A program made the position numbers and the translations under genes. Positions 7,829 to 15,805 of a stretch of DNA of 64,000 nucleotides are shown here, one piece after another. The notes under the pieces are model-generated. The model made no database searches. It was not told the origin of the DNA and worked only from the letters and a program-made list of their open reading frames with translations. The DNA comes from Campylobacter sp. LR291e. Its GTDB lineage: Bacteria; Campylobacterota; Campylobacteria; Campylobacterales; Campylobacteraceae. Each line of letters starts with the position of its first letter. Positions within the stretch are counted from its first letter, which is position 1. The stretch lies in NCBI RefSeq assembly GCF_008633915.1, contig NZ_VJNV01000026.1, positions 1-64,000 on the forward strand. The letters are read 5' to 3'.

Positions 7829-8971
7829 ATGAAAAAGGCTTTGCTGTTAAGCTTGTTTGCTTTTATCTTTGTGGCGTGTTCTAATTCTATAGAAGATGAG
7901 ATTGTTAAAAAATACGAAACTAGGGTTAATGAATTTTCAAATTCGTATAAAGAATGGTTTATAAAGGATAAAAAAGAACTTGAAATTTCAAATTTTGTTT
8001 GCAAAAATGATAGCTCCTTTATACTTTGTGAAAATGATGGTTTTAAGCTTTATAGTAGCGATATTTTTCAAGATTATAAACAAGCACCCTTACTTCAAGC
8101 AAATAAAATAAGTCTTCGTTTTAATGAAGTTTATACAGGCAAAAAAGAAGGCGAAATTTCATATAAACAATATATAGAAGATATGTTTAAAAATAAAAAA
8201 AAATTAAAACATACTATAAATATAAGTGGTCTTAAAATAGGAGATGAAGTAGCAAATTTATTAACTGACTCAGTTAGTACAGGAGATGAAAGTTTAAATT
8301 CTCTGCTTGCTAATTTTATAAAAGATGAGTATAAATGGCAGGGCGATATAATTATGAGTAGACAAAATGATGGCATAAAAATTATTTATGATTATGCATT
8401 AATAGGGCTTAAAGGACCATTGAAGGCAAATATAAATTCTAGTGCCGTGTTTAAAAATGCAGGTTTGGATTGGTTTGATAAAATAAATTTGAAATTTAAC
8501 ACTGATGCTATAGAACTTAACGATAATATAAATTTAAAACTTGCTACTATGTTTTTTAGCCCTCAAGAGGTACAAGATCCACAGGCCTTAGTATCCTTGC
8601 TAGAAAGCCTTAGTTATATACATTTACTAGATACAAAGCTAAATATTAGCTTTGATAGTAAAAATGCTTTAAAAAGCTATGTTGCTGCTATTAAAAGTAC
8701 TATAAGTTCTATTATATTACATGGTGATGATGCAAGGTTAAATACAAGCATGAAAAATATCTTAAACCTTGTAGATAGCATTACAGAAAAGCCTGTTTAT
8801 AAGCTAAATTTAAATATGGTATTTGGCGATGTAAACTTAGATACACTTGCAAAAGACCCATTTAAATACATGGCTATAACCATTAATGGTAAAAATGTAC
8901 TTAATGATATTAATACCTTATGGCTTTTTGTGGCTGATAATTTAATACCTTATACTGATTTTGATTTTTAG
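7829..8971 (+). CDS. jlpA: JlpA-like surface lipoprotein
   Basis: A 380-residue protein beginning with a lipoprotein signal, LLLSLFAFIFVACSN, with Cys at residue 17. The remainder is a long repeated-looking beta-rich region with no enzymatic motifs. Length, the NSIEDEIVKKYE start of the mature part and position between cjaA and yaaA agree with JlpA (Cj0983 in C. jejuni), reported as a surface lipoprotein that binds host Hsp90-alpha and helps adhesion. The sequence appears clearly diverged from C. jejuni JlpA, so the adhesin role is inferred from synteny and general similarity. Expression is from its own promoter, with yaaA three bases downstream. Confidence 0.75.
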   Translation: MKKALLLSLFAFIFVACSNSIEDEIVKKYETRVNEFSNSYKEWFIKDKKELEISNFVCKNDSSFILCENDGFKLYSSDIFQDYKQAPLLQANKISLRFNEVYTGKKEGEISYKQYIEDMFKNKKKLKHTINISGLKIGDEVANLLTDSVSTGDESLNSLLANFIKDEYKWQGDIIMSRQNDGIKIIYDYALIGLKGPLKANINSSAVFKNAGLDWFDKINLKFNTDAIELNDNINLKLATMFFSPQEVQDPQALVSLLESLSYIHLLDTKLNISFDSKNALKSYVAAIKSTISSIILHGDDARLNTSMKNILNLVDSITEKPVYKLNLNMVFGDVNLDTLAKDPFKYMAITINGKNVLNDINTLWLFVADNLIPYTDFDF

Positions 8972-8974
8972 GCT

Positions 8975-9706
8975 ATGAAAATACTTTTTTCTCCAAGCGA
9001 GGCAAAAAATTATGATTGTAAGGGTCCTTTTATAAGCAAGGACTCTTTTATCTTTAAAGAACTTTTTACTTATAGAATGCAAGCTTTAAAGGCTTATGAA
9101 GAAGTTATAAATTCTAATGATGATACACTTTTGCAAGGACTTTTTGGCTTAAAAAATAATTTTGAAAAATTTAAAAATGATTTAAAAAAAGCAAATACTA
9201 CAAGGGCCATAGAACTTTATAATGGGGTTAGTTATGAAAATTTAGCTTTTTTAAGCCTAGATGAAAGGGCTCAAAACTTTTTACTTAAAAATGTGCTTAT
9301 CTTTTCAAATCTCTTTGGGCCAGTTTTGGCAAGTGATGCTTTGCCCTTTTATAAATTTAAGCAAGGCTTTAAATTACCAAATTTTGAGATAGAAAAATTT
9401 TATAAAAATCATTTTTCAAAGGCCTTAAATGAGTACTTAAAAGATGATGAAATTTTAGATTTAAGGGCTAGTTTTTATGATAAATTTTATATCCCAAATA
9501 AAGAATTTTATGTTTTTAAATTCCTAAAAAATGGCAAGGTGGTAAGCCATTTTGCAAAGGCTTATCGTGGGCTTTTGTTAAGGCATATTGCCTTAAAAGG
9601 TATTAATTCTTGCAAAATTCTTTTAGAAAATTTACCTTCAAATTTAAGCCTAAAAGATATTGATAAAAAGGGCTTAAAAACTAAATTTATCTTGCAAAGT
9701 TCATAG
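8975..9706 (+). CDS. yaaA: YaaA family peroxide-stress protein
   Basis: A 243-residue protein of the YaaA (DUF328, PF03883) family. Family signatures are MKILFSPSEAKN at the start, ATRAIELYNGVSYE in the centre (residues about 70-85), and the C-terminal FAKAYRGLLLRHIAL block with the conserved K-x-x-R-G-x-x-x-R. In E. coli YaaA limits free iron during hydrogen peroxide stress and binds DNA. The start codon lies three bases after the jlpA-like stop with no good ribosome site, so it is probably coupled to it. The last 20 bases overlap the convergent gene on the other strand. C. jejuni has the same order (Cj0984). Confidence 0.85.
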   Translation: MKILFSPSEAKNYDCKGPFISKDSFIFKELFTYRMQALKAYEEVINSNDDTLLQGLFGLKNNFEKFKNDLKKANTTRAIELYNGVSYENLAFLSLDERAQNFLLKNVLIFSNLFGPVLASDALPFYKFKQGFKLPNFEIEKFYKNHFSKALNEYLKDDEILDLRASFYDKFYIPNKEFYVFKFLKNGKVVSHFAKAYRGLLLRHIALKGINSCKILLENLPSNLSLKDIDKKGLKTKFILQSS

Positions 9707-10442
9707 GTTCGTCAACTAATTTTAAATTTAAGACAAAAACTGGGTTTTGATTGATATTTAAGGTAAAAATTTTCTCACAACTTGCCTTATTTTTATTTTT
9801 ATAAACAAAGCTTTTTAAGAATTTAAATAAATTCTCATTTGATATAGAACCTAATAAAATAATGAGTAAGCTATTTTCATAAATGGCATATTTGTACTTT
9901 ACCCCACTTGGAAATAAATCAAGGTTAAAACTAAGGCTATCAGTGGCTGGGTCATAATTTAAAAGTTCAATCTTAGTAAACAAGCTATCAAATTCGAAAA
10001 AAGAAATATGTTCAAAAATATGCACCTTATCGCTAGTTTTTTTATGTAAAAGCTCATTTTGTGCGTATTTTTTTTGATAAATATCAAAACATGAATTTGA
10101 AAAGAAACGAGAAATTTTACTAATTTGCTTAAAATTTTTTATCTTTTTAAAATTTGAGTTTTCTAAAGTTTCTTTTTTTTCTATATCATTTTTTTCAAAA
10201 TCATCTTGTAAATTTTCTTCTTCGATTATTATTAAATTTTCTTGTTCTTCTTCGTTTAAATGTGTGTAAATTTCATTAAATGAAAAACTATCATCCTTGA
10301 ATTCTAAGATATTAATTAAAGGCGTTATAAAAACACTTTCATCTCTATTTTCAATGGTATCTTCTAGTATAAATGCCCTTTTGCAAAAATAAGATTTGTG
10401 AATTTTATACTCTTTTGTTAATCCTTGAAAACTAAGTTTCAT
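9687..10442 (-). CDS. Conserved hypothetical protein (251 aa)
   Basis: A soluble, charged protein without signal peptide or membrane segments. The N-terminal 60 residues look folded (MKLSFQGLTKEYKIHKSYF). Residues about 75-115 are highly acidic and then basic and probably disordered (EEENLQDDFEKNDIEKKE). The C-terminal 120 residues contain alternating beta strands. I recognise no family. Its start overlaps the stop of the Fe-S oxidoreductase gene (ATGA-type, 10439-10442), so it is the last gene of the hemN-linked operon, matching the unnamed Campylobacter gene in the same place (near Cj0990c, from memory). Its end overlaps yaaA convergently by 20 bases. Confidence 0.75.
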   Translation of the reverse strand: MKLSFQGLTKEYKIHKSYFCKRAFILEDTIENRDESVFITPLINILEFKDDSFSFNEIYTHLNEEEQENLIIIEEENLQDDFEKNDIEKKETLENSNFKKIKNFKQISKISRFFSNSCFDIYQKKYAQNELLHKKTSDKVHIFEHISFFEFDSLFTKIELLNYDPATDSLSFNLDLFPSGVKYKYAIYENSLLIILLGSISNENLFKFLKSFVYKNKNKASCEKIFTLNINQNPVFVLNLKLVDEPMNFAR

Positions 10443-11707
10443 TTATCCTCCAAAGCCATGGCTATTAATTCAAGTGGATTTTTAAATATAGTTTTGCTTT
10501 TATTTTGTATTAGGGCATTTGAAATTTGCATTCTACAAGCAGAACACTCAGCACTTACAACCAAAACTTCGCATTTTTCAATATCCTTTGCCTTTTTAAT
10601 CCCCACTTCTAAAGACTTTTCATAATAATCACTTTGCATACTAACCCCACCAAAACCACAGCAAGAATTTGAATTTTCTAATTCTTTAAAAACGAAATTT
10701 TGCTTTAATAAAGTTCTTGGTTCTTTGAAAACTCCCTGCATTTTTCTAGCATGGCAAGGGTCGTGATAAGTTAGGCTTAAATTTTGTTTTTTGTTATCTT
10801 TAAGAAGTTCTAAAAGTTTGGTATGGTCGTGAAAAAATTTGGTTGCTAGTATGATTTTTGATGAAATTTCTTTTGCCCTTTTAGCCCAATCAAGTTCATT
10901 TTGCATAGTAAAAAAATGCTCATAATCCACATTTATCATAGCCGAACAAGTAGCCTCTATGGTTATGATAAAATCAAGCTTTTCAAGCTTTTTTTCAAAA
11001 TAAATTATATTTTGCTTTGCTAGTTTTGAAACGCTTTTAAAATCGCCCGTGAAAAATTGAGGTGCCCCACAGCAAAGCTGTTCTTTCATCAAATCAACAT
11101 TGATTTTTAAGGCCTTTGCTACTTTTAAAACTGATTTCGCACCTTCAATATAAAAATAATTTGATAAGCAGCCCACAAAAAAGCCTATATTTTGACTCCC
11201 ACCATTATCTATAAAATCAGGGTTTGAATTTAAAAAACTTTTCTTTTTAAAGCTAGTTAAAAAACGACCCTTTTTAATAAAGGGCATTGAAAATTTAGCT
11301 TGCATACCATCGTTTTTATCATGGATTTTAAAGGCACAGCTTTGAAAGACAAAGCCAAATTTAGCCACTATATCAAGGATTTTTCTATTATTTAAAAAAT
11401 AAAAAATAAGCTTTTTATACCAAGCAATGCCAAATTTTTTAGCTATATCATAGCGAATATTTTCAATGGCATTATCAACTTGAATATGATTAGGACACAC
11501 TTCAACGCAGTTTGTACACAAAAAACAAGACTCAAATACTTTTTTAGCTTCTTTATCTAGCTTAATATCACCTTCTTTATAAGCTTGCAAAAGGTCTAAA
11601 AAGCCACGAGGCGAGGTAATCTCATCAGAATTTATTTTATGTATTGTACACTCTGGTATACACTTGCCACATTTCACACAAGCATTATAAAGCTTTGATA
11701 AATTCAT
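10439..11707 (-). CDS. Fe-S oxidoreductase, GlpC/LutA/GlcF-like
   Basis: A 422-residue protein with two 4Fe-4S clusters near the N-terminus (CVKCGKCIPEC at about 10-20 and CFLCTNCVEVCP at about 61-72) and two CCG cysteine-rich domains (QLCCGAPQFF and SCCGFGG). This is the layout of the iron-sulfur subunits of glycolate oxidase, anaerobic glycerol-3-phosphate dehydrogenase and lactate dehydrogenases, which pass electrons from a flavin partner to quinone. No flavoprotein subunit lies alongside, so the substrate is unknown. It sits between hemN and a hypothetical gene, the same order as C. jejuni Cj0992c-Cj0991c, probably one transcript. Cytoplasmic or membrane-peripheral. Confidence 0.88.
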   Translation of the reverse strand: MNLSKLYNACVKCGKCIPECTIHKINSDEITSPRGFLDLLQAYKEGDIKLDKEAKKVFESCFLCTNCVEVCPNHIQVDNAIENIRYDIAKKFGIAWYKKLIFYFLNNRKILDIVAKFGFVFQSCAFKIHDKNDGMQAKFSMPFIKKGRFLTSFKKKSFLNSNPDFIDNGGSQNIGFFVGCLSNYFYIEGAKSVLKVAKALKINVDLMKEQLCCGAPQFFTGDFKSVSKLAKQNIIYFEKKLEKLDFIITIEATCSAMINVDYEHFFTMQNELDWAKRAKEISSKIILATKFFHDHTKLLELLKDNKKQNLSLTYHDPCHARKMQGVFKEPRTLLKQNFVFKELENSNSCCGFGGVSMQSDYYEKSLEVGIKKAKDIEKCEVLVVSAECSACRMQISNALIQNKSKTIFKNPLELIAMALEDK

Positions 11708-11710
11708 TAT

Positions 11711-13066
11711 TTAAACCGTTTTTGAAAAGACTTTTTTATCTTCACTTATTTTTTTATAATAAGCATCAAAACACATAGCTATATTTCTAATGAGTAAGAC
11801 CCCAGTTTCATTAACCTTAATGGAGTTTTTATCTATGCTTAGAAAATTTTTATATTCTTGCAGTTCTTTTAAATCATCATTAAAATATTCAAAAAAATCT
11901 ATATTAAATTCCTTTTCTATATCCTTGATATTTAGAGCAAAATTTGCCATTAAAGACATAATTACAGCCTTTCTAAGCATATCATCATTATTTAATAAAA
12001 TTCCCTTTTCAAAGGGCAAACAATCATTATCAATAGCCCTTTCATACGAAGGCATATCCTTAAAATTTTGTGCATAATGATTAACACCTTCTCCTATGCT
12101 AGTTAAGCCAACTCCTATTAAATCAGCCCCACCTTTGGTAGTATAACCTTGAAAATTTCTATGTAAAGTGCCATTTTCAAGGGCTTTAAAAAGCTCATCA
12201 TCAGCCTTTGCAAAATGGTCCATTCCTATCATTTTATAATCATTTTGAGTAAGAAATTTTTCACAATATTCCAAGATAGCAAGTTTTATATCAGGGCTTG
12301 GTATAGTACTTTCATTAAATTTTCTCATATTTTTTTTAAGCCAAGGCACATGGGCGTAATTAAATATTGCAAAGCGGTCAGGGTTTATTATAAGGGCTTT
12401 TTCAAGGGTTTTTTCAAAACTTTCAAGGCTTTGATAAGGAAGTCCATAAATTAAGTCTATATTAACAGATTTTATACCCTTGCTTCTTACCAAATTTACG
12501 ACATTTTGAGTTAACTCAAAGGGTTGAATTCTATGAATTTCTTTTTGTACCCTTTCATCAAAGTCTTGTACCCCAAAGCTAATCCTATTAAAGCCATGTT
12601 TTGTAAGTACACTGGCTTGTTCTTCGTTTAAAAATCTAGGGTCAATCTCACAGCTAATCTCAGCCCTTTCATCAAGATTTATAAATTTTTCTTTTATTTT
12701 TAAAATCAATCTTTCAAGTTGCTTAGCACTAAAAAAAGTAGGGGTCCCACCTCCAAAGTGCATTTGTATAACCTTTCTTTTAGTATTAATGATTTTGCTA
12801 AGCAAGTCAAGTTCTTTGAAAATATAGCTTAGATATCTTTCTTTATTTTCTTCTTTTGCAGTGTAAATTACATTACAGCCACAAAAATAACAAGCACTTC
12901 TACAAAAAGGCAGGTGAAAATATAAAGATAAATCCCTATCTTGCTTTTTTAAAAGTTCTATGTATTTTTCATATTTAAAATTTGTGCTAAATTCAATAGC
13001 AGTAGGGTATGAGGTATATCTTGGTCCAGCTTTTGAGTATTTTACAAAGCTTTTATAATCTCTCAT
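11711..13066 (-). CDS. hemN: Oxygen-independent coproporphyrinogen III oxidase
   Basis: A 451-residue radical SAM enzyme. YFHLPFCRSACYFCGCN contains the Cys-x3-Cys-x2-Cys-x-Cys cluster motif of true HemN (residues about 48-64), followed by HFGGGTPTFF and FGVQDFDERVQKEIHR, both conserved in HemN. The C-terminal HemN domain includes the GVGLTSIGEG region. It decarboxylates coproporphyrinogen III to protoporphyrinogen IX without oxygen, completing haem synthesis for the cytochromes seen elsewhere in this window. Length is normal. Its start overlaps the stop of the preceding gene by 14 bases, and the Fe-S oxidoreductase gene follows three bases later. Confidence 0.95.
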   Translation of the reverse strand: MRDYKSFVKYSKAGPRYTSYPTAIEFSTNFKYEKYIELLKKQDRDLSLYFHLPFCRSACYFCGCNVIYTAKEENKERYLSYIFKELDLLSKIINTKRKVIQMHFGGGTPTFFSAKQLERLILKIKEKFINLDERAEISCEIDPRFLNEEQASVLTKHGFNRISFGVQDFDERVQKEIHRIQPFELTQNVVNLVRSKGIKSVNIDLIYGLPYQSLESFEKTLEKALIINPDRFAIFNYAHVPWLKKNMRKFNESTIPSPDIKLAILEYCEKFLTQNDYKMIGMDHFAKADDELFKALENGTLHRNFQGYTTKGGADLIGVGLTSIGEGVNHYAQNFKDMPSYERAIDNDCLPFEKGILLNNDDMLRKAVIMSLMANFALNIKDIEKEFNIDFFEYFNDDLKELQEYKNFLSIDKNSIKVNETGVLLIRNIAMCFDAYYKKISEDKKVFSKTV

Positions 13067-13541
13067 TGTCCCTTGCCTTGTCTATCATTTCTTGCATATC
13101 TACAAATAAATTTGGGTGTTTCTTTTTTACTTCAGCTACGATTTTATCAAGGTCTACATCTATGTTAACGCCTCTGTCTTGAAATTTTTCTTTAATGGCA
13201 TCCATTGCTACCAGCCACACATCATTAAAATCAATAGGAATTTGTTGATAAATAGCCTTTTCAAGCCTTAATTCGAAATTTTCTTTTTGATTTTGTCTAA
13301 GGTTATCTAAGATATTTTTAAGCGTAGAAAGTGAAATCATAGTGTGTAAATTATCATTTTCATCTATCACAAACCAAGGCTCAGGCCCATTACAATGACC
13401 ATGTATAAGACTTAAAATCTTTGCATTATCTGTATTTTTACTAACTCTAAAAACGGTTTTATCTTTTTCTTCTATTCCTAGTCTTTCGGCAAACTGGTTA
13501 ATCTGGTCTACATTGTCGCTGTGTTTTTTTAAACTTTTCAT
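13053..13541 (-). CDS. Conserved hypothetical protein upstream of hemN (162 aa)
   Basis: A soluble acidic protein with no export signal. Recognisable stretches are a helical N-terminus (DNVDQINQFAERLGI), a central HGHCNGPEPWFVIDENDNLHTMIS, and a helical C-terminus rich in Lys and Asp. The HGHCNGPEPW cluster of His, Cys and Pro might bind metal, but I know no family. ATG 13541 is chosen because AAGG lies six bases before it; an ATG two codons upstream overlaps that ribosome site. It overlaps the hemN start, and the matching C. jejuni gene (near Cj0993c, from memory) also precedes hemN, so a role linked to haem synthesis is possible but unproven. Confidence 0.75.
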   Translation of the reverse strand: MKSLKKHSDNVDQINQFAERLGIEEKDKTVFRVSKNTDNAKILSLIHGHCNGPEPWFVIDENDNLHTMISLSTLKNILDNLRQNQKENFELRLEKAIYQQIPIDFNDVWLVAMDAIKEKFQDRGVNIDVDLDKIVAEVKKKHPNLFVDMQEMIDKARDNERL

Positions 13542-13622
13542 AATCATCCTTAATTTTTAATGCGTAATTTTAACAATTTTTTGCTTTAAAACAGGTATAT
13601 TTTCTTTAAATTTTTTAATTTT

Positions 13623-14645
13623 TTATATTATTAACATAGCATCGCCATAAGAATAAAAGCGATATTGCTTTAAAATGGCTTCTTTATAAAGTTCAAGGGT
13701 TTTTTTACGCCCTATAAAAGAAGCTACTAGCATTAATAAGGTAGTCTTTGGCAGGTGAAAATTTGTAAGTAAAAAATTTGTCCTAAGTGGCTTATTAAAG
13801 GGGTGTAAAAATAAATCACAATAACCCTTTGTTTTTTTTGTCCTTATAAAATATTCTACGCACCTAGTAACTGTTGTGCCTACACAAAGTATATTTTTAT
13901 CGCTTAAAATTAGCTTCGTAACTTCTTCATTTATATTAAAAAATTCACTATGCATAAGGTGATTTTGTATATTTTCACATTCAACGCCCTTAAAGGTACC
14001 AGCCCCAACATGTAAGGTTATAAAATGTAAATTATGATTTTTTTGCAAGGTGTTTATTAAATTTTTACTAAAATGAAGACTAGCAGTTGGGGCTGCTACT
14101 GCTCCTAAATTCCTAGCAAAAATACTTTGATAAGTGATTTCATCGCTTTTTTCATAAGCTCTTTTTATGTAAGGAGGAAGAGGTATGTGGCCGATTTGTT
14201 CTAAAAGTTCAAAAACTTGCTTAGTTTGTAAAAGTTCTTTATCTTTAATGAATTTAATTTTTCTTATTCCATTTTCTAAAAGTTCTAAAATTTCTACTTT
14301 TAAATTGTTGTCAAAATCTAAAATTTCACCCTTTTTAACCCTGCCTTTAATTTGTGCTAAAAAAGCATTATCGTTTAAGGGCTGGTGTAAAAAGCATTCT
14401 ATCTTGCCTCCACTTTGCTTTTTTCCATAAATTCTGGCCTTAATTACCTTTGTATCATTAAAAATAATCTCACAATCTGGCAAAATTTCGCTTAAATGTT
14501 TAAATTGTAAATGCCTTATTTTGTCATTTTTTCTATCATAAACTAGAATTTTAGCATCTTCTTGGGGTATTAAGGGATAATTTGCTATTAAATTTTTTGG
14601 CAACTCATAATCATAATTTAAAAGCAATAAATCTTCATGAATCAT
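13623..14645 (-). CDS. queA: S-adenosylmethionine:tRNA ribosyltransferase-isomerase
   Basis: A 340-residue protein of normal QueA length. Signatures are YELPKNLIANYPLIPQEDA at the start, NDTKVIKARIYGKK, GAVAAPTASLHFS, LHVGAGTFKGVECENI and the C-terminal ANSFIGR-like VASFIGRKKTLELYKEA. QueA transfers and isomerises the ribose of SAM onto 7-aminomethyl-7-deazaguanine to make epoxyqueuosine in tRNAs for Asn, Asp, His and Tyr; a tRNA-Tyr with GTA anticodon is in this window. It overlaps tatC by 11 bases and ends a minus-strand run from rho through dnaX and tat genes. C. jejuni has the same queA-tatC-tatB order. Confidence 0.95.
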   Translation of the reverse strand: MIHEDLLLLNYDYELPKNLIANYPLIPQEDAKILVYDRKNDKIRHLQFKHLSEILPDCEIIFNDTKVIKARIYGKKQSGGKIECFLHQPLNDNAFLAQIKGRVKKGEILDFDNNLKVEILELLENGIRKIKFIKDKELLQTKQVFELLEQIGHIPLPPYIKRAYEKSDEITYQSIFARNLGAVAAPTASLHFSKNLINTLQKNHNLHFITLHVGAGTFKGVECENIQNHLMHSEFFNINEEVTKLILSDKNILCVGTTVTRCVEYFIRTKKTKGYCDLFLHPFNKPLRTNFLLTNFHLPKTTLLMLVASFIGRKKTLELYKEAILKQYRFYSYGDAMLII

Positions 14646-15372
14646 TTTTATCTTTTTTGGCTGGATTTACCTTTTTTGCAATCATTATCGAAAGTCCATA
14701 TAAAGCACATAGTGGAATAGCCATTAAAAATTGTGATATTACATCAGGTGGTGTCATCATCGCAGCAAAGACAAAGATAATTAATACACTTACCCTAAAA
14801 TGTTTTTTTAAAAAAATATCATCAACAAGCCCTAATTTTGCAAAAAAATAAGTAATCACAGGCATTTCAAAGGCAAGTCCAAAGGCTATCATTAATTTTG
14901 TAAAAAAGCCAACATAAAGTCCTATGCTAATTAAGGGCTTAAAATTTTGCATATCAACGCCAAAGTCTATCAAAAATTTAAAGGCTAGGGGAACTACTAT
15001 AAAATAGCAAAACAAGCAACCTAAAATAAACATTATACTAGCAAAGCTTACAAAGGGCAAGACTAGCTTTTTTTCATTATCATAAAGACCTGGTTCTACA
15101 AATTTCCAAAACTGCCAAAAAATCACGGGCAAAGAGAGTATAAAGGCAGCAAAAAAGCTTACTTTCATCGCAGTGAATAAGGGTTCTTGCAACTCAACAA
15201 AGGTTATTTGATTTGAAAATTCAGGTAAGATTTTTACAATAGGAGTTTGTAAGATATTTATAATATAGCTATTAAAAGCAAAGCATACAAAAAACAATAT
15301 AAAAACGCATGCTACGCTTATAAAAAGTCTTTTTCTAAGTTCTATTAAATGTGGTTTTAAATCTTCAAACAT
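14635..15372 (-). CDS. tatC: Sec-independent protein translocase subunit TatC
   Basis: A 245-residue inner-membrane protein with six hydrophobic segments. It opens with FEDLKPHLIELRKRLF, the conserved TatC N-terminus (the HLxELR motif), and contains FWQFWKFVEPGLYDNEKK in the first periplasmic-to-cytoplasmic region and the FELP-like FEMPVITYF segment. With TatB it forms the receptor for twin-arginine signal peptides and moves folded cofactor-containing proteins across the inner membrane. It follows tatB with a two-base gap and overlaps queA. No tatA is adjacent. Confidence 0.96.
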   Translation of the reverse strand: MFEDLKPHLIELRKRLFISVACVFILFFVCFAFNSYIINILQTPIVKILPEFSNQITFVELQEPLFTAMKVSFFAAFILSLPVIFWQFWKFVEPGLYDNEKKLVLPFVSFASIMFILGCLFCYFIVVPLAFKFLIDFGVDMQNFKPLISIGLYVGFFTKLMIAFGLAFEMPVITYFFAKLGLVDDIFLKKHFRVSVLIIFVFAAMMTPPDVISQFLMAIPLCALYGLSIMIAKKVNPAKKDKNDS

Positions 15373-15373
15373 A

Positions 15374-15790
15374 TTAATCTTTCTTTACTTCATCATTTAA
15401 ACTAGCTAATTTTTCATCTTTTAAATTTTCATTTTCTAACTTATCAAGGGGCTTAACTTCATCTATATTATTGCTTTCTTTTCTACTATCAAAGGTTAAA
15501 TCCACCTTAACATTATTTGCAATATCCCTTTTTAAATCATCAAATTCTTCAAAGCTAAGTTTTTTTCTTATATTTTCGTTAGCTTGAGAAAATTCATCTT
15601 GGAATTTTCTAGTTTCTTCTTTAAGCTCATTAATGCGAATTTCTTTTTCAATGCTAGATTTTGCCTCATCTACATTGCGTTTTAAGGCCTTCCAAATTTT
15701 AGCTAATTGTATTATAGTTTCAGGGAGTTTTTCAGGTCCTAATATTAAAATTCCAATAACTATTATGACTAAAATTTCTCCCATACTCAT
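15374..15790 (-). CDS. tatB: Sec-independent protein translocase subunit TatB
   Basis: A 138-residue protein with one N-terminal membrane helix (MGEILVIIVIGILILGPEKL, the conserved G-P hinge), followed by an amphipathic helix and a long charged, probably partly disordered tail. The GPEKLPE hinge and tail length mark TatB rather than TatA. It recruits Tat substrates together with TatC. It lies directly upstream of tatC and 15 bases after the dnaX stop, on the same strand. Confidence 0.93.
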   Translation of the reverse strand: MSMGEILVIIVIGILILGPEKLPETIIQLAKIWKALKRNVDEAKSSIEKEIRINELKEETRKFQDEFSQANENIRKKLSFEEFDDLKRDIANNVKVDLTFDSRKESNNIDEVKPLDKLENENLKDEKLASLNDEVKKD

Positions 15791-15805
15791 AATTTAAATT
15801 CGCTT

